A DNA stretch of 64,000 bases from Streptomyces sp. HUAS ZL42. Lineage in GTDB: Bacteria > Actinomycetota > Actinomycetes > Streptomycetales > Streptomycetaceae. Where the stretch lies: the NCBI RefSeq assembly GCF_040782645.1, contig NZ_CP160403.1:6421001-6485000 (forward strand). Direction: 5' to 3'. The translations under genes and the position numbers were made by a program. Each line of letters opens with the position of its first letter. Position 1 is the first letter of the stretch. Of this stretch, positions 16,900-25,750 are shown in pieces. The notes beneath the pieces were generated by a model, which was not told the origin of the DNA, searched no databases, and was given only the letters and a program-made list of their open reading frames with translations.

Positions 16900-17919
16900 A
16901 TGACGATGCAAACGCGCTCTCTCGGAACCACCGGCCCTCAGGTCTCCGCCCTGGGTCTCGGCTGCATGGGCATGTCCGCGCTGTACGGCGCCGCCGACCG
17001 GGCCGAGTCGATCGCCACCGTCCACGCCGCCCTGGAGGCCGGCGTGACCCTGCTCGACACCGGCGACTTCTACGGCATGGGCCACAACGAACTGCTGATC
17101 GGCGAGGCCCTGCGCTCCGCCCCGGCGGCCCTGCGCGAACAGGCCCTGGTCAGCGTGAAGTTCGGCGCGCTGCGCGACCCGGACGGCGGCTGGTCCGGAT
17201 ACGACGGCCGCCCCGCCGCCGTGAAGAACTTCGCCGCGTACTCCCTCCAGCGCCTCGGCGTGGACCACATCGACGTGTACCGGATCGCCCGCCTCGACCC
17301 CGACGTACCCATCGAGGAGACGGTCGGCGCGATCGCGGAACTGGTCGAGAAGGGGTATGTGCGGCACATCGGCCTGAGCGAGGTCGACGCCGACACGATC
17401 CGCCGGGCCGCCGCCACCGCCCCGATCAGCGACCTGCAGATCGAGTACTCCCTCATCTCCCGCGGCATCGAGGAGTCGGTCCTGCCGACCACCCGTGAAC
17501 TCGGCATCGCCATCACGGCGTACGGCGTCCTCTCCCGCGGCCTGATCTCCGGGCACTTCACCCCCGACCGGCAGCTCGCCGCCAACGACTTCCGGGCCTT
17601 CTCGCCCCGCTTCCAGGGCGACAACCTCCGGCACAACCTGAACCTGGTCGAGGCGCTGCGCAAGATCGCCGAGCAGAAGGGCGTGAGCGTCGCGCAGATC
17701 GCCATCGCCTGGGTACTCTCACGGGGCTCGCAGCACGGCAACGACATCGTGCCGCTGGTCGGCGCGCGCACCCGGGAGCGGCTGGCGGAGTCCCTCGGCG
17801 CGCTGGACGTCACGCTGGACGCCGCCGACCTCACGGCGATCGAGGAGGCGGTCCCGGCGGGCGCCGCCGCGGGCGACCGCTACCCGGCCGCGCAGATGAA
17901 CCACCTCGGCACCAAGTAG
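16900..17919 (+). CDS. Aldo/keto reductase
   Basis: A 339-residue (alpha/beta)8-barrel NAD(P)H-dependent oxidoreductase of the YajO/YghZ-like group. Visible features are LGTTGPQVSALGLGCMGMSALYG at the N-terminus, LLDTGDFYGMGHNE with the catalytic Asp and Tyr (about residues 50-58), VSVKFG with the catalytic Lys (about 86), and the cofactor region LSRG...IVPLVGARTRERL. The usual catalytic His position (QHR in relatives) reads I-A-R here, so the Asp-Tyr-Lys-His tetrad is incomplete. Start ATG has AGGGTGG upstream. The gene lies directly behind a large inverted repeat and ahead of a TetR gene that likely represses it. Confidence 0.88.
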   Translation: MTMQTRSLGTTGPQVSALGLGCMGMSALYGAADRAESIATVHAALEAGVTLLDTGDFYGMGHNELLIGEALRSAPAALREQALVSVKFGALRDPDGGWSGYDGRPAAVKNFAAYSLQRLGVDHIDVYRIARLDPDVPIEETVGAIAELVEKGYVRHIGLSEVDADTIRRAAATAPISDLQIEYSLISRGIEESVLPTTRELGIAITAYGVLSRGLISGHFTPDRQLAANDFRAFSPRFQGDNLRHNLNLVEALRKIAEQKGVSVAQIAIAWVLSRGSQHGNDIVPLVGARTRERLAESLGALDVTLDAADLTAIEEAVPAGAAAGDRYPAAQMNHLGTK

Positions 17920-17948
17920 TGGCCAAGAGGCCGGGTACGGTCTCCCTC

Positions 17949-18536
17949 ATGGCACCGACCAGCGAGATCCTGACCGCCGAGCGCATCCTCGAGGCGACCG
18001 AGGAGGTGCTGCGCCGCCACGGCCCGGCGAAGGCCACCGTGGTGGACGTGGCCCGCGCGCTCGGTGTCAGCCACGGCAGCGTCTACCGCCACTTCCGTAC
18101 GAAGGCGGCGCTGCGGGAGGCGGTGACGAAGCGCTGGCTGGACCGCACGTCGGACCACCTCGCCGTCATCGTCGCCGAGGACCGCGACCCGCAGGCCCGG
18201 CTGCGCGACTGGCTCGCGGCCCTGTTCGAGGCCAAGCGCCGCAAGGCGGGCGACGACCCCGAGCTGTTCGCCACGTACTCGGTGCTGACCGGCGAGACCG
18301 GCGACGCGGTCGCCGAACACATCGCCGACCTGACCGCCCAGCTGACGGAGATCATCGGAGCGGGCGCACAGTCGGGCACGTTCACCACCCCGGACCCGGC
18401 GACGGCCGCCCGCGCGGTCTTCCAGGCAACGGCCCGCTTCCACGACCCGTGCCACGCCCGGGAATGGGAACAGCCGGGCATCGAGGAGGAGTTCACGGCG
18501 GTGGTGGATCTGCTGGTGCGGGGGCTGCGCGGCTGA
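17949..18536 (+). CDS. TetR-family transcriptional regulator
   Basis: A 195-residue repressor. The N-terminal helix-turn-helix reads ATVVDVARALGVSHGSVYRHFRTKAALREAV (about residues 30-60). The C-terminal ligand domain has LRDWLAALFEAKRRKA and ends VVDLLVRGLRG. Start: the ATG at 17949 gives the usual TetR N-terminus; a GTG at 17919 overlapping the reductase stop would add ten residues and couple translation, and cannot be excluded. It probably controls the upstream reductase, and perhaps itself, through the 38-bp inverted repeat. Confidence 0.87.
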   Translation: MAPTSEILTAERILEATEEVLRRHGPAKATVVDVARALGVSHGSVYRHFRTKAALREAVTKRWLDRTSDHLAVIVAEDRDPQARLRDWLAALFEAKRRKAGDDPELFATYSVLTGETGDAVAEHIADLTAQLTEIIGAGAQSGTFTTPDPATAARAVFQATARFHDPCHAREWEQPGIEEEFTAVVDLLVRGLRG

Positions 18537-18574
18537 GCGCTCCGCTGGACGTGCCGCGGTGTGCCGTCTTCCGA

Positions 18575-18705
18575 CTGCGGCGCCGTCGTGGCTGGTCGCT
18601 CCCCCACTCTCGGCTTCGCTCGAGCGGGGGGACCCCCATCGTGGCGGAGCCGCATATCGACACAGCCCCGCGCCCCTTCGGGGCGCTGCCGAACCGCAGC
18701 CGACT
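18575..18705. repeat. Dispersed Streptomyces intergenic repeat
   Basis: Contains CTGGTCGCTCCCCCACTCTC, a GAGCGGGGGGA partner arm, and a perfect GCGCCCC-TTC-GGGGCGC hairpin at 18670-18686. These are phrases I recognise as recurring between convergent Streptomyces genes. It separates the TetR gene from the convergent serine hydrolase and probably acts as a terminator. Confidence 0.5.
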
Positions 18706-18719
18706 TCGCCAGGGCCGCG

Positions 18720-19880
18720 TCAGAGCCCACGGCCGGGGCCGCTCGCCGTGCACCGCCAGAAGTCCCGCATCAGCGGGGTCGGGTGTGGGTCCTCCATCGC
18801 CACCTGGGTGAGGAGGATCGTGACCGTCTCGGTGGTGGGGACGAGATGTGCCGTGGTGCCTGTGCCGCCGATCCAGCCGTAGCGGCCCGGGACGTTCCAC
18901 GGGGCGTTCGGCTCGACGTCGACCTGGGCGCCGTAGCCCCAGCCCTGGCCGTCCAGGAACAGCCTGCCGATCTCGCGCTGGCCGGCCGTGAGGTGGTTGG
19001 TGGTCATGCGGCTGACCGAGGTGGGCGTCAGGAGCCGATGGCCGCCCGTTGTGCCGCCGTTCAGCAGCAGGCGGGCGAAGGCCAGCCAGTCGCCGGCCGT
19101 GGAGACCAGGCCGCCGGCCCCGGAGGGGAAGACCGGGACGCCGCTCCACCGGCCGTCCGGGGTGTCCCGGAGTTCGAGGGCGCCCGCCAGGTCGGAACGG
19201 TAGTAGCTGGTGAAGCGGTCCCGTTTCGCCGCCGGCACCTCGAAACCCGTGTCCGCCATGCCCAGCGGCTCGAACAGCCGCTCCGCCAGGAACTCGGGCA
19301 GCGGACGGCCCGCGACCCGGGCGATCAGCACGCCCTGCAGGTCGGAGCAGGTGTTGTACAGCCAGGCCTCGCCCGGCTGGTACAGCAGAGGTACGCGGGA
19401 CAGGTCCGCCAGCCACGCGTCCGGCGGTGGGAAGGCGCCCGGGTCGCGCCCGTCCTTCTGCACCTCGAACAGCGCCTGCACCGCGGGGAGCGAGAAGTCC
19501 GACGGGAAGCCCCAGCCCGCCCGGGAGCTGAGCAGGTCCTCGACGGTGATGGGACGGTCCGCCGGGACCACGTCGTCGACCGGGCTCGACGGCGTACGCA
19601 CCACCGTCGGCTTCGCGAGCTCTGGCAGCCACTCGTCGACCGGCGAGTCCAGGCCGATCCGCCCGTCCTCGACCAGCATCAGCACCGCCGCCGCGGTGAC
19701 CGGCTTGGTGAGCGAGGCGATGCGGAAGACCGAGTCCCGGGCCATCGGCGCGGTGCCGTCGGCGTCCACCGACCCGACGGCCACCACCTCCACGTCGTCG
19801 CCCCGGGTCACCAGCCCGACGGCGCCCGGCACCGTTCCGTCGTCGACATACCGTCGCAGGGTGTCGTGCAGAGCGCTCAT
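18720..19880 (-). CDS. Beta-lactamase-class-C-like serine hydrolase
   Basis: A 386-residue cytosolic serine hydrolase of the penicillin-binding-protein/class C beta-lactamase/EstB fold. The nucleophile motif S-x-x-K is seen as SLTK near residue 57, and the second motif Y-x-N region as WLYNTCSD near residue 174. A late Gly-rich strand (GWIGGTGTTAHLVP) stands in the place of the third motif. No signal peptide is present, which argues for esterase or peptidase activity rather than secreted beta-lactamase. The substrate is unknown. It is monocistronic and convergent with the TetR gene. Confidence 0.87.
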   Translation of the reverse strand: MSALHDTLRRYVDDGTVPGAVGLVTRGDDVEVVAVGSVDADGTAPMARDSVFRIASLTKPVTAAAVLMLVEDGRIGLDSPVDEWLPELAKPTVVRTPSSPVDDVVPADRPITVEDLLSSRAGWGFPSDFSLPAVQALFEVQKDGRDPGAFPPPDAWLADLSRVPLLYQPGEAWLYNTCSDLQGVLIARVAGRPLPEFLAERLFEPLGMADTGFEVPAAKRDRFTSYYRSDLAGALELRDTPDGRWSGVPVFPSGAGGLVSTAGDWLAFARLLLNGGTTGGHRLLTPTSVSRMTTNHLTAGQREIGRLFLDGQGWGYGAQVDVEPNAPWNVPGRYGWIGGTGTTAHLVPTTETVTILLTQVAMEDPHPTPLMRDFWRCTASGPGRGL

Positions 19881-19956
19881 CGGTCGGCCTTCCGGTCAGC
19901 AGCAGTCGTCCTGTGTACGACCCCTGCCGCGGCGGAAAGTCATCGGTCGGGCTGTG

Positions 19957-20163
19957 CTACGCCTCCGACGGGTCCACCGTCGCCTGATGCGCCTCGGCCA
20001 GATGCTCCTCCGCCTTCAGCCAGGGCAGGAACTGCGCTCCCTTGCGCCAGCCGCACGTGTCACATCTGATCGTGCGCTGGACTCCCGTGCGCTGCACTCG
20101 GACCACGTGCTCCCGTCCGTGCTGGTCCCAGCGGCTCACCTTGCTCGTGTTGATCTGCAGCAT
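19957..20163 (-). CDS. Small conserved hypothetical protein with possible zinc knuckle
   Basis: A 68-residue basic protein beginning MLQINTSKVSRWDQHGREHVV and containing a C-x2-C-G-W pair (DTCGW) followed by a later His pair (EEHLAEAHQ), which could bind zinc as a C2H2 knuckle. I have seen proteins of this kind in Streptomyces but know no function. The ATG has GGAG upstream. It lies next to the MFS relic and is transcribed in the same direction. Confidence 0.65.
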   Translation of the reverse strand: MLQINTSKVSRWDQHGREHVVRVQRTGVQRTIRCDTCGWRKGAQFLPWLKAEEHLAEAHQATVDPSEA

Positions 20164-20181
20164 GACGTCTCCAGTGGCCGG

Positions 20182-20722
20182 CTACAGGCAAACCTCTCCG
20201 TTCGCGCAGCAAGGAGTGTGCAGCAAGACCAACATCAACAGGGGATCCTTCACGGTGAGTTGTCCAAGCTGTGGCCAAGGCAACGGTCCTGCTCGGCCGA
20301 TCGTCCGCGGCAGCCGCAGGCTGAGCAGTCCGGTCAGTGCCACCCCCGCCAGCTGGACCAGGAGCGTCGTCACCAGGTCGTTCCGCATGCCCATGCCCGG
20401 GATCAGGGAGAGGAAGAGCGTGCCCAGGGTGGCCACGCCCAGGGCCAGGGCCGACTGCTGGGCGGTGGTCAGCACTCCGCTGGACACGCCCGCCCGGGCG
20501 GGCGGCACCTCAAAGAGGACGACCCGGAAGAGGACCGGGAGTTGGAGCGCCTGACCTGCGCCGGCGACCGCGGCCCCCGGGGAGGAGTTCGACGAAACCG
20601 AAGTCCGGCCAGGAGCGCCAGGCAGCCAGGGCCATCAGCCCCACGCCCACTCCCTGGACCAGTGCGCCCGCCGTCACCCCGCGCGTGCCGTACCGGGCGA
20701 CCAGCCGCGGACCGGCGCCCCA
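20182..20722 (-). pseudogene. MFS transporter remnant (C-terminal part, frameshifted)
   Basis: Reading leftwards, 20722 to about 20580 encodes GAGPRLVARYGTRGVTAGAL, a typical inner MFS loop and helix. A frameshift near 20575 then leads to AAVAGAGQALQLP and PPARAGVSSGVLTTAQQSAL, ending with two more helices and a stop at 20182. This is the C-terminal third of a drug-efflux (DHA2-type) MFS protein. The N-terminal helices are missing: the sequence abuts an XRE regulator remnant on the opposite strand near 20722-20725. Not expressed as a functional transporter. Confidence 0.75.
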
Positions 20723-20724
20723 GC

Positions 20725-21191
20725 GAGCGGGCCCACCTCTTCCAGCCGGCCGTCTACAACCGCACGTACGGCTTGCTCCTGTGCGACCTGGACGCGGTGC
20801 CGCCCGAGGAGTGGGCGTCGTCGATCGTGCATCTCGAGGAGACCCGGCGTCTCATGGCCGCCCGCTTCCGCGCCACGATGGCCGGCCATCTCGGTGAGCC
20901 CGCCTGGAAGGTGCTGCTGAAGCGGCTGCGCGCGGAGTCGCCGGGTTCTGCGCGGCCTGGGACCGCCACGAGGTCGTCGCCCACCGCACCAAGCGCAAGG
21001 AGTTCCGCAACCGCCACGTCGGCCGCATCACCGTCGACCACACCGATCTGTGGATCGGCCCGCAGGCGGGGCCCCGGATGGTGACGTACGTGCCGTCGGA
21101 CGAGGAGTCCCGCGAGCGGTTGGAGAGGCTGCACGCGATCGCGCTGGAGCGGGAGGCCCGGGGACCGGGGCGGGAGGCCCGGACGACCTGA
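20725..21191 (+). pseudogene. XRE-family (MmyB-like) regulator remnant
   Basis: Starts abruptly at ERAHLFQPAVYNRTYG and continues LCDLDAVPPEEW, RRLMAARFRATMAGHLGEPA, then after a one-base frameshift near 20943 reads CAAWDRHEVVAHRTKRKEFR and HVGRITVDHTDLWIGPQ to the stop at 21191. This order is that of the MmyB-like ligand-binding half of XRE regulators. The helix-turn-helix and part of the linker are missing. With the MFS relic it forms what was probably a divergent regulator/transporter pair that lost its centre. Confidence 0.75.
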
Positions 21192-21193
21192 TC

Positions 21194-22786
21194 TCACCGG
21201 TGTCGGGTCCGGTCGGCGCCCTGGGGCGCCGTGGCGGACGAGTGCCGCGGGGATTCGAAGAAGACCGCCTGGTTCTTGCCCGCCGTCTTCGCCCTGTACA
21301 GGGCGGTGTCGGCGTCCCGCAGCGCTTCCGCGGGGGTGGTCGGCCGGGTGACGCGCCGCACCCCGACGCTCGTCGTCACGTCGGCCGAGTGGCCGTGGGC
21401 GAGGACGAACGGGTCCTGGAAGGAGTCGAGGATCCGCGTGACGTAATGGTGCAGTGTCCTCGCGTCCACGCCCTCCACGAGGAGCGCGAACTCGTCCCCG
21501 CCGAGCCTGGCCACCAGGTCCTGCTCGCGGACCCTGCCCATCAGCCGCTGCGCGACGTCGACCAGGAGTTCGTCGCCGGCGGGATGCCCCAGCGTGTCGT
21601 TGACCTCCTTGAAGCCGTCGAGATCGAGGATCACCAGTCCGGCGGAGGACTCGGCCGAGCACCGTACGAGAGCGGACTCCAGGCGGTCGTTCAGCAGTGC
21701 CCGGTTGGCCAGCCCCGTCAAGGGGTCATGGGTCGCCTGATGGCTCAGCTGTTTCTGGAGCTCCGCCTGCTCGCGCAGGGACGCGGCCAGCGCCTGGGCC
21801 CGCGTTCGCGCTTCGGCGGCCCTGACCTGGGCGTACTGGGCCAGGAACACGACGCGCAGCACCAGCAGCAGCGACAGGCCGGCCATCATGGCGACGATCA
21901 CCGTGACGTTCACGGGCTGGGCCCGGATGCCACCGACATCGGCCACCACGATCAGCGGCCCCATCAGAATGAGCCCGATGAGGATCGACTGCCGCCCGCG
22001 GGACAGCCTCTCCTGCTCGTACGCCAACCGCGACGGCCGGGCGACGGAGGAGTGCAGCGCCGCCAGCCCCAGCAGGACGGACGAGAGCATCCAGCCCACT
22101 TCGGAAACGTCCTCCGCGATCGCGGTGCCCGTCGTCGCCATCGTTCCGTAGTAGAGGCCGTCGGCAGCGAGCAGGACCAGCAGCCAGCCGATGCACAGAA
22201 CGAGCGACGGCGTGCGTGTGCCGGTGGTCAGCATCAGCCGCGCGGTCACCGACAACAGCACCATGTCGGTGACCGGATAGGCGATCGACACCGCGAGCGG
22301 CCACGCGGACAGCTCGCTGCGCAGGAAGGGGGCGATGATGAACGCCCAGGCCAAAGTGGCGAACCCCAGGGTGACGATTCCCGCGTCCAGCAGCCCCACC
22401 CAGTGCAGCCGGCCCGCCTGCTGCCGGGCCAGCGTCAACAGGCCCGCGGCGAACAACACGTAGGTGCCCAGGTAGAGCATGTCCGCCAGACCCGGGAAGG
22501 GCACCTCCGTGCCGTGCATCTGGTAGAGCCCCCAGATCATGTCCGCCGCCGCGTACGGTGCCATGGCCGCCGCGAACAGGCACCACGGAAGGACCGAGCG
22601 CGGTCTGTTCCTGATCACTCCCACCACGATCGCGAGGACGACCGACGCCTGCACCAGCACGGGCAGCACGTACCGCGCCGTGGAGGAGATCAACAGATAG
22701 ACGACGATCGCCGCGATCCCCGCCGCCGCGTACGCCCAGGCGACCGCGTCACGGCGGGAGGGCAAGCGGAGTCGAGGGCCGAACAC
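21194..22786 (-). CDS. Membrane diguanylate cyclase (GGDEF domain)
   Basis: A 530-residue enzyme that makes cyclic di-GMP from GTP. About nine hydrophobic helices fill residues 15-305, followed by a short coiled coil and the GGDEF domain. The active-site motif GGDEF lies near residue 428. An R-x-x-D inhibitory site (REQD) stands exactly five residues before it, predicting feedback inhibition by the product. No EAL domain is present. The GTG start lies nine bases after the stop of the hybrid kinase, so the two are probably cotranscribed and the kinase may feed the same signalling path. The N-terminal ligand is unknown. Confidence 0.92.
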   Translation of the reverse strand: MFGPRLRLPSRRDAVAWAYAAAGIAAIVVYLLISSTARYVLPVLVQASVVLAIVVGVIRNRPRSVLPWCLFAAAMAPYAAADMIWGLYQMHGTEVPFPGLADMLYLGTYVLFAAGLLTLARQQAGRLHWVGLLDAGIVTLGFATLAWAFIIAPFLRSELSAWPLAVSIAYPVTDMVLLSVTARLMLTTGTRTPSLVLCIGWLLVLLAADGLYYGTMATTGTAIAEDVSEVGWMLSSVLLGLAALHSSVARPSRLAYEQERLSRGRQSILIGLILMGPLIVVADVGGIRAQPVNVTVIVAMMAGLSLLLVLRVVFLAQYAQVRAAEARTRAQALAASLREQAELQKQLSHQATHDPLTGLANRALLNDRLESALVRCSAESSAGLVILDLDGFKEVNDTLGHPAGDELLVDVAQRLMGRVREQDLVARLGGDEFALLVEGVDARTLHHYVTRILDSFQDPFVLAHGHSADVTTSVGVRRVTRPTTPAEALRDADTALYRAKTAGKNQAVFFESPRHSSATAPQGADRTRHR

Positions 22787-22795
22787 GGCGCGTCC

Positions 22796-25570
22796 TCATC
22801 CGGCTCCGTGGTCGGGCAGCCGGAAGCGGAGCGCCTCGAGGGCACGGCAGGTGCGGTCGAGTTCCTTCTGGAGCTGCGGGGCGGTCCGGGTCAGCGGGGC
22901 CGGGTCTCCGGCCCTGGCGTGCTCTTCCAGGTCCCCGCAGCAGGCGGCGAGGCTGTGGGCGCCCAGGTTGCCGGCAGCGCCCTTGAGGCTGTGTGCCTGC
23001 TCGGCGATCTCCCGGGTGTCGTGGCGGTCCAGCGCGTGGAAGAGCGCGTTGGTCATCTCGGGGGCCCGGACGAGGAAGTGGTCGATCAGCCTGTCCACCA
23101 GTTCGTTCTCCGCCGGGGTGCCGTTGCCGCGCAGTTCGTTCAGCCGGGCCCCGAGGGAGGCGCGAAGCTCCTCGTCCGCCTCGGCGTGGCCGGGGTGGAC
23201 CCAGCGGGCGAGGGCCTGTTCCAGCTCTTCCTCGGTGACGGGCTTGCAGACGTAGTCGTCCATGCCCGCGGCCAGGCACCGGTCCCGGTCCTCGGCCATG
23301 GCGCCGGCGGTCATGGCGATCACCGGCAGGTGGCGGCCGCTGTCCCGTTCCCGGCGGCGCAGTTCCCGGGTGGCGCTGTAGCCGTCCATCCTGGGCATCT
23401 GGCAGTCCATCAGCACGGCCTCGTAGTCGTGCTCCTGGGTCATGCGCAGGGCCTCGAGACCGTCGGTGGCGGTGTCCGCGCTGTAGCCGAGCCGGGTGAG
23501 CAGGCCCTGGGCGACCATCCGGTTGATCTCGTTGTCCTCGACCAGCAGGAGATGGCCGAGGTGGGCGGGCGGGGAGGCGGTGGGGGCCGGTGCGGCCGGC
23601 GCCGTGGTGGCCACCGGCGTCGTCCCGGCGGTGAGTTCGACCAGGGTGTCCATGAGCAGGGACTGCTGGACGGGCTTGGGCACGCTGCGCGCGATGCCGG
23701 CCGCCTGCAGTTCGGCGGCGGACAGCGGGGCACCGGAGCTGAGCATGACCAGCCGCAGTCGGCCGATGGTCCGGTCGGTGGTGATCCGGCGCGCGAGCTC
23801 CAGGCCGTCCATCTCGGGCATGTGCATGTCCAGAAGAGCCAGATCGAAGGCGCGGCCCGCGGCCGCGGCCTCGTGCAGGGCGACCAGGGCCTCGGGGCCA
23901 CCGGCGACCATCGTGGGCTGCATGTTCCATCTGCGCAGCAGCGTCTCGAGGATCAGCCGGTTGGTGTCGTTGTCGTCGACCACCAGGACCCGCAGCCCGT
24001 CCAGGGCGTCGGGCGGTGGCAGTGGCTGTTCGGGGGCGTCCGGGGTGCGCAGGGGCACGGTGATGAAGAAGGTGCTGCCCTGGCCCAGCCGGCTGGTGAC
24101 GCCGATGGAGCCGCCCATGGCCTCGCTGAGCCTGCGGCAGATGGCCAGCCCCAGGCCGGTGCCTCCGTAGCGGCGGGTGGTGGAGGCGTCCGCCTGGGAG
24201 AAGGCGTCGAACATCCGCTCCTGGTCCGCCTCGGCGATGCCGATGCCGGTGTCGGCCACCTCGAAGCGCAGCCACGGTCCGCTCGCCGCGGAGGCCCGGT
24301 CGGGAGCGGGGAGGGCACGGAGGACCACCTCGCCGGACTCGGTGAACTTCACCGCGTTGGACGCGAGGTTGAGCAGGATCTGCCGCAGCCGTGCGGCGTC
24401 GCCGAGCACCACCGCGGGCAGGTCGGGATCGCAGTCGCCGATCAGCTCGAGACCCTGGGCCTGGGCGGTCTGCGCGACCAGCGCGACGACCTCCTCCACC
24501 AGCGTCCGGGGAGAGAAGGTGATCTCGTCCAGTTCGAGCTTGCCCGCCTCCAGCTTGGAGAAGTCCAGGATGTCGTTGATCAGCGACAGCAGTGCCGAGC
24601 CGGCGGCCTGGATGCCCTCGGCGTAGCGGCGCTGCTCGGCATCCAGCGTGGTGCCCAGCAGCAGGTTGCTCAGCCCGATGACCCCGTTCATGGGGGTACG
24701 GATCTCGTGGCTCATGGAGGCGACGAACTGCGACTTCGCCTGGGACGCGGCGATCGCCTGGTCGCGGGCCTCGGCGAGCGCGGTCTGGGCCTGCTTGCGC
24801 TCGGTGATGTCACGGATGAAGGCGTTGAAGCAGCGCGCCTTCGCCGACTTCAGCCGCCACACCTCGAGTTCGACCGGAATCTCGTGGCCGTCGCGGTGCA
24901 GTGCCTCGAATTCGATCCGGCGGCCCAGCACACGGGCCTTTCCGCCGGCCAGAACCCGCTGCAGACCTGCGCTGTGCGCGGCGCGGTACCGCTCGGGGAT
25001 GATCGTGTCCGTCAGCGGCCGGCCCATCGCCTCGCGATGGGTGAACCCGAACAGCTTCTCGGCGCTCTGGTTCCAGTCGATGACCAGGCCGTCCTCGTCG
25101 ATGGAGACGAAGGCGTCCCGGGCGGTCTCGATGACCGAACGCGCCTGGTCCTGCAGCAGCCGCAGCGCCTCCTCCCTGCGCCGCTGGCCCTCCGCCTCCC
25201 GGACGAACCCCCGCACCTCCAGCGGCTCGCCCGCGGCGTCCCGTACCACCCAGGACGTCGCCTCGATCCATATCGAGTGCCCGTCGGCGTGCCGCATGCG
25301 CAGACACACCACCACCCGGCCGTCGCGGAGCAGATCCCGCTCCGCCCACTCGAACTCCTCCACGTCGCCCGGGTGCACCCAGGACTCCACCGACGTCCCG
25401 ACGATGTCCTCGGCCGGTTTGCCCAGCAGCGTCGCCCCCGCCGCGGAGACCTCCTGGAATACGCCCCCGATCGTCCGCCGGAAGACCATGTCCGGGGAGT
25501 TCTTCGACAGCAGCCGAAAGCGCTCCTCGTCGTCGGCCGCGTACTGTCTCGGCGGGTCCGTGGGCTCCAT
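22796..25570 (-). CDS. Hybrid sensor histidine kinase with two receiver domains and HPt
   Basis: A 924-residue cytosolic phosphorelay protein. Two PAS domains (about residues 15-125 and 135-255) are followed by HisKA with the phosphoacceptor His in SMSHEIRTPMNG (about 286), the ATPase domain with DTGIGIAEAD and GGTGLGLAIC (about 472), and receiver 1 from 524 (VLVVDDNDTN, LLDMHMPEMDG). Receiver 2 follows from 671 (LLLVEDNEIN, LMDCQMPRMDG, TAGAM, CKPV), then an HPt domain with HSLKGAAGNLG (about 858). All phosphorylatable residues are intact. Start: ATG at 25570 with GGAGG at good spacing. No membrane segment, so PAS domains probably sense a cytosolic cue. Confidence 0.92.
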   Translation of the reverse strand: MEPTDPPRQYAADDEERFRLLSKNSPDMVFRRTIGGVFQEVSAAGATLLGKPAEDIVGTSVESWVHPGDVEEFEWAERDLLRDGRVVVCLRMRHADGHSIWIEATSWVVRDAAGEPLEVRGFVREAEGQRRREEALRLLQDQARSVIETARDAFVSIDEDGLVIDWNQSAEKLFGFTHREAMGRPLTDTIIPERYRAAHSAGLQRVLAGGKARVLGRRIEFEALHRDGHEIPVELEVWRLKSAKARCFNAFIRDITERKQAQTALAEARDQAIAASQAKSQFVASMSHEIRTPMNGVIGLSNLLLGTTLDAEQRRYAEGIQAAGSALLSLINDILDFSKLEAGKLELDEITFSPRTLVEEVVALVAQTAQAQGLELIGDCDPDLPAVVLGDAARLRQILLNLASNAVKFTESGEVVLRALPAPDRASAASGPWLRFEVADTGIGIAEADQERMFDAFSQADASTTRRYGGTGLGLAICRRLSEAMGGSIGVTSRLGQGSTFFITVPLRTPDAPEQPLPPPDALDGLRVLVVDDNDTNRLILETLLRRWNMQPTMVAGGPEALVALHEAAAAGRAFDLALLDMHMPEMDGLELARRITTDRTIGRLRLVMLSSGAPLSAAELQAAGIARSVPKPVQQSLLMDTLVELTAGTTPVATTAPAAPAPTASPPAHLGHLLLVEDNEINRMVAQGLLTRLGYSADTATDGLEALRMTQEHDYEAVLMDCQMPRMDGYSATRELRRRERDSGRHLPVIAMTAGAMAEDRDRCLAAGMDDYVCKPVTEEELEQALARWVHPGHAEADEELRASLGARLNELRGNGTPAENELVDRLIDHFLVRAPEMTNALFHALDRHDTREIAEQAHSLKGAAGNLGAHSLAACCGDLEEHARAGDPAPLTRTAPQLQKELDRTCRALEALRFRLPDHGAG

Positions 25571-25638
25571 AGGTCTGCCTCCAGATGTCATCCGGCGCGG
25601 CGCCGGTGGCTGCACGCCCATGAGCCATGGATGGAGAA

Positions 25639-25664
25639 ATGGCGGAGCTCGAGCGATCCGCCAT
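25639..25664. promoter_or_regulatory. Inverted repeat upstream of the hybrid kinase
   Basis: ATGGCGGA (25639-25646) and TCCGCCAT (25657-25664) are perfect 8-base arms with a 10-base spacer, about 70 bases before the kinase start. It may be an operator or simply a leader hairpin; nothing else identifies it. Confidence 0.35.
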
Positions 25665-25750
25665 CCGACACTTCCAGCGAAGAATGAACGACAAAAGATC
25701 GCAAATCGAGCCGACGGTTCCCACGCCGAGCCCTGCGGCCTCGCGAAGGC

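Noticed and set aside
20182..21191. Insertion sequence or transposase scar between the MFS and XRE relics
   Set aside because: No transposase fragment, terminal inverted repeats or target-site duplication seen; simple deletion is enough.
21050..25687. 1545-codon rightward frame opposite the cyclase and kinase
   Set aside because: A high-GC antisense artefact; its translation lacks any domain, while the opposite strand encodes complete GGDEF and phosphorelay domains.
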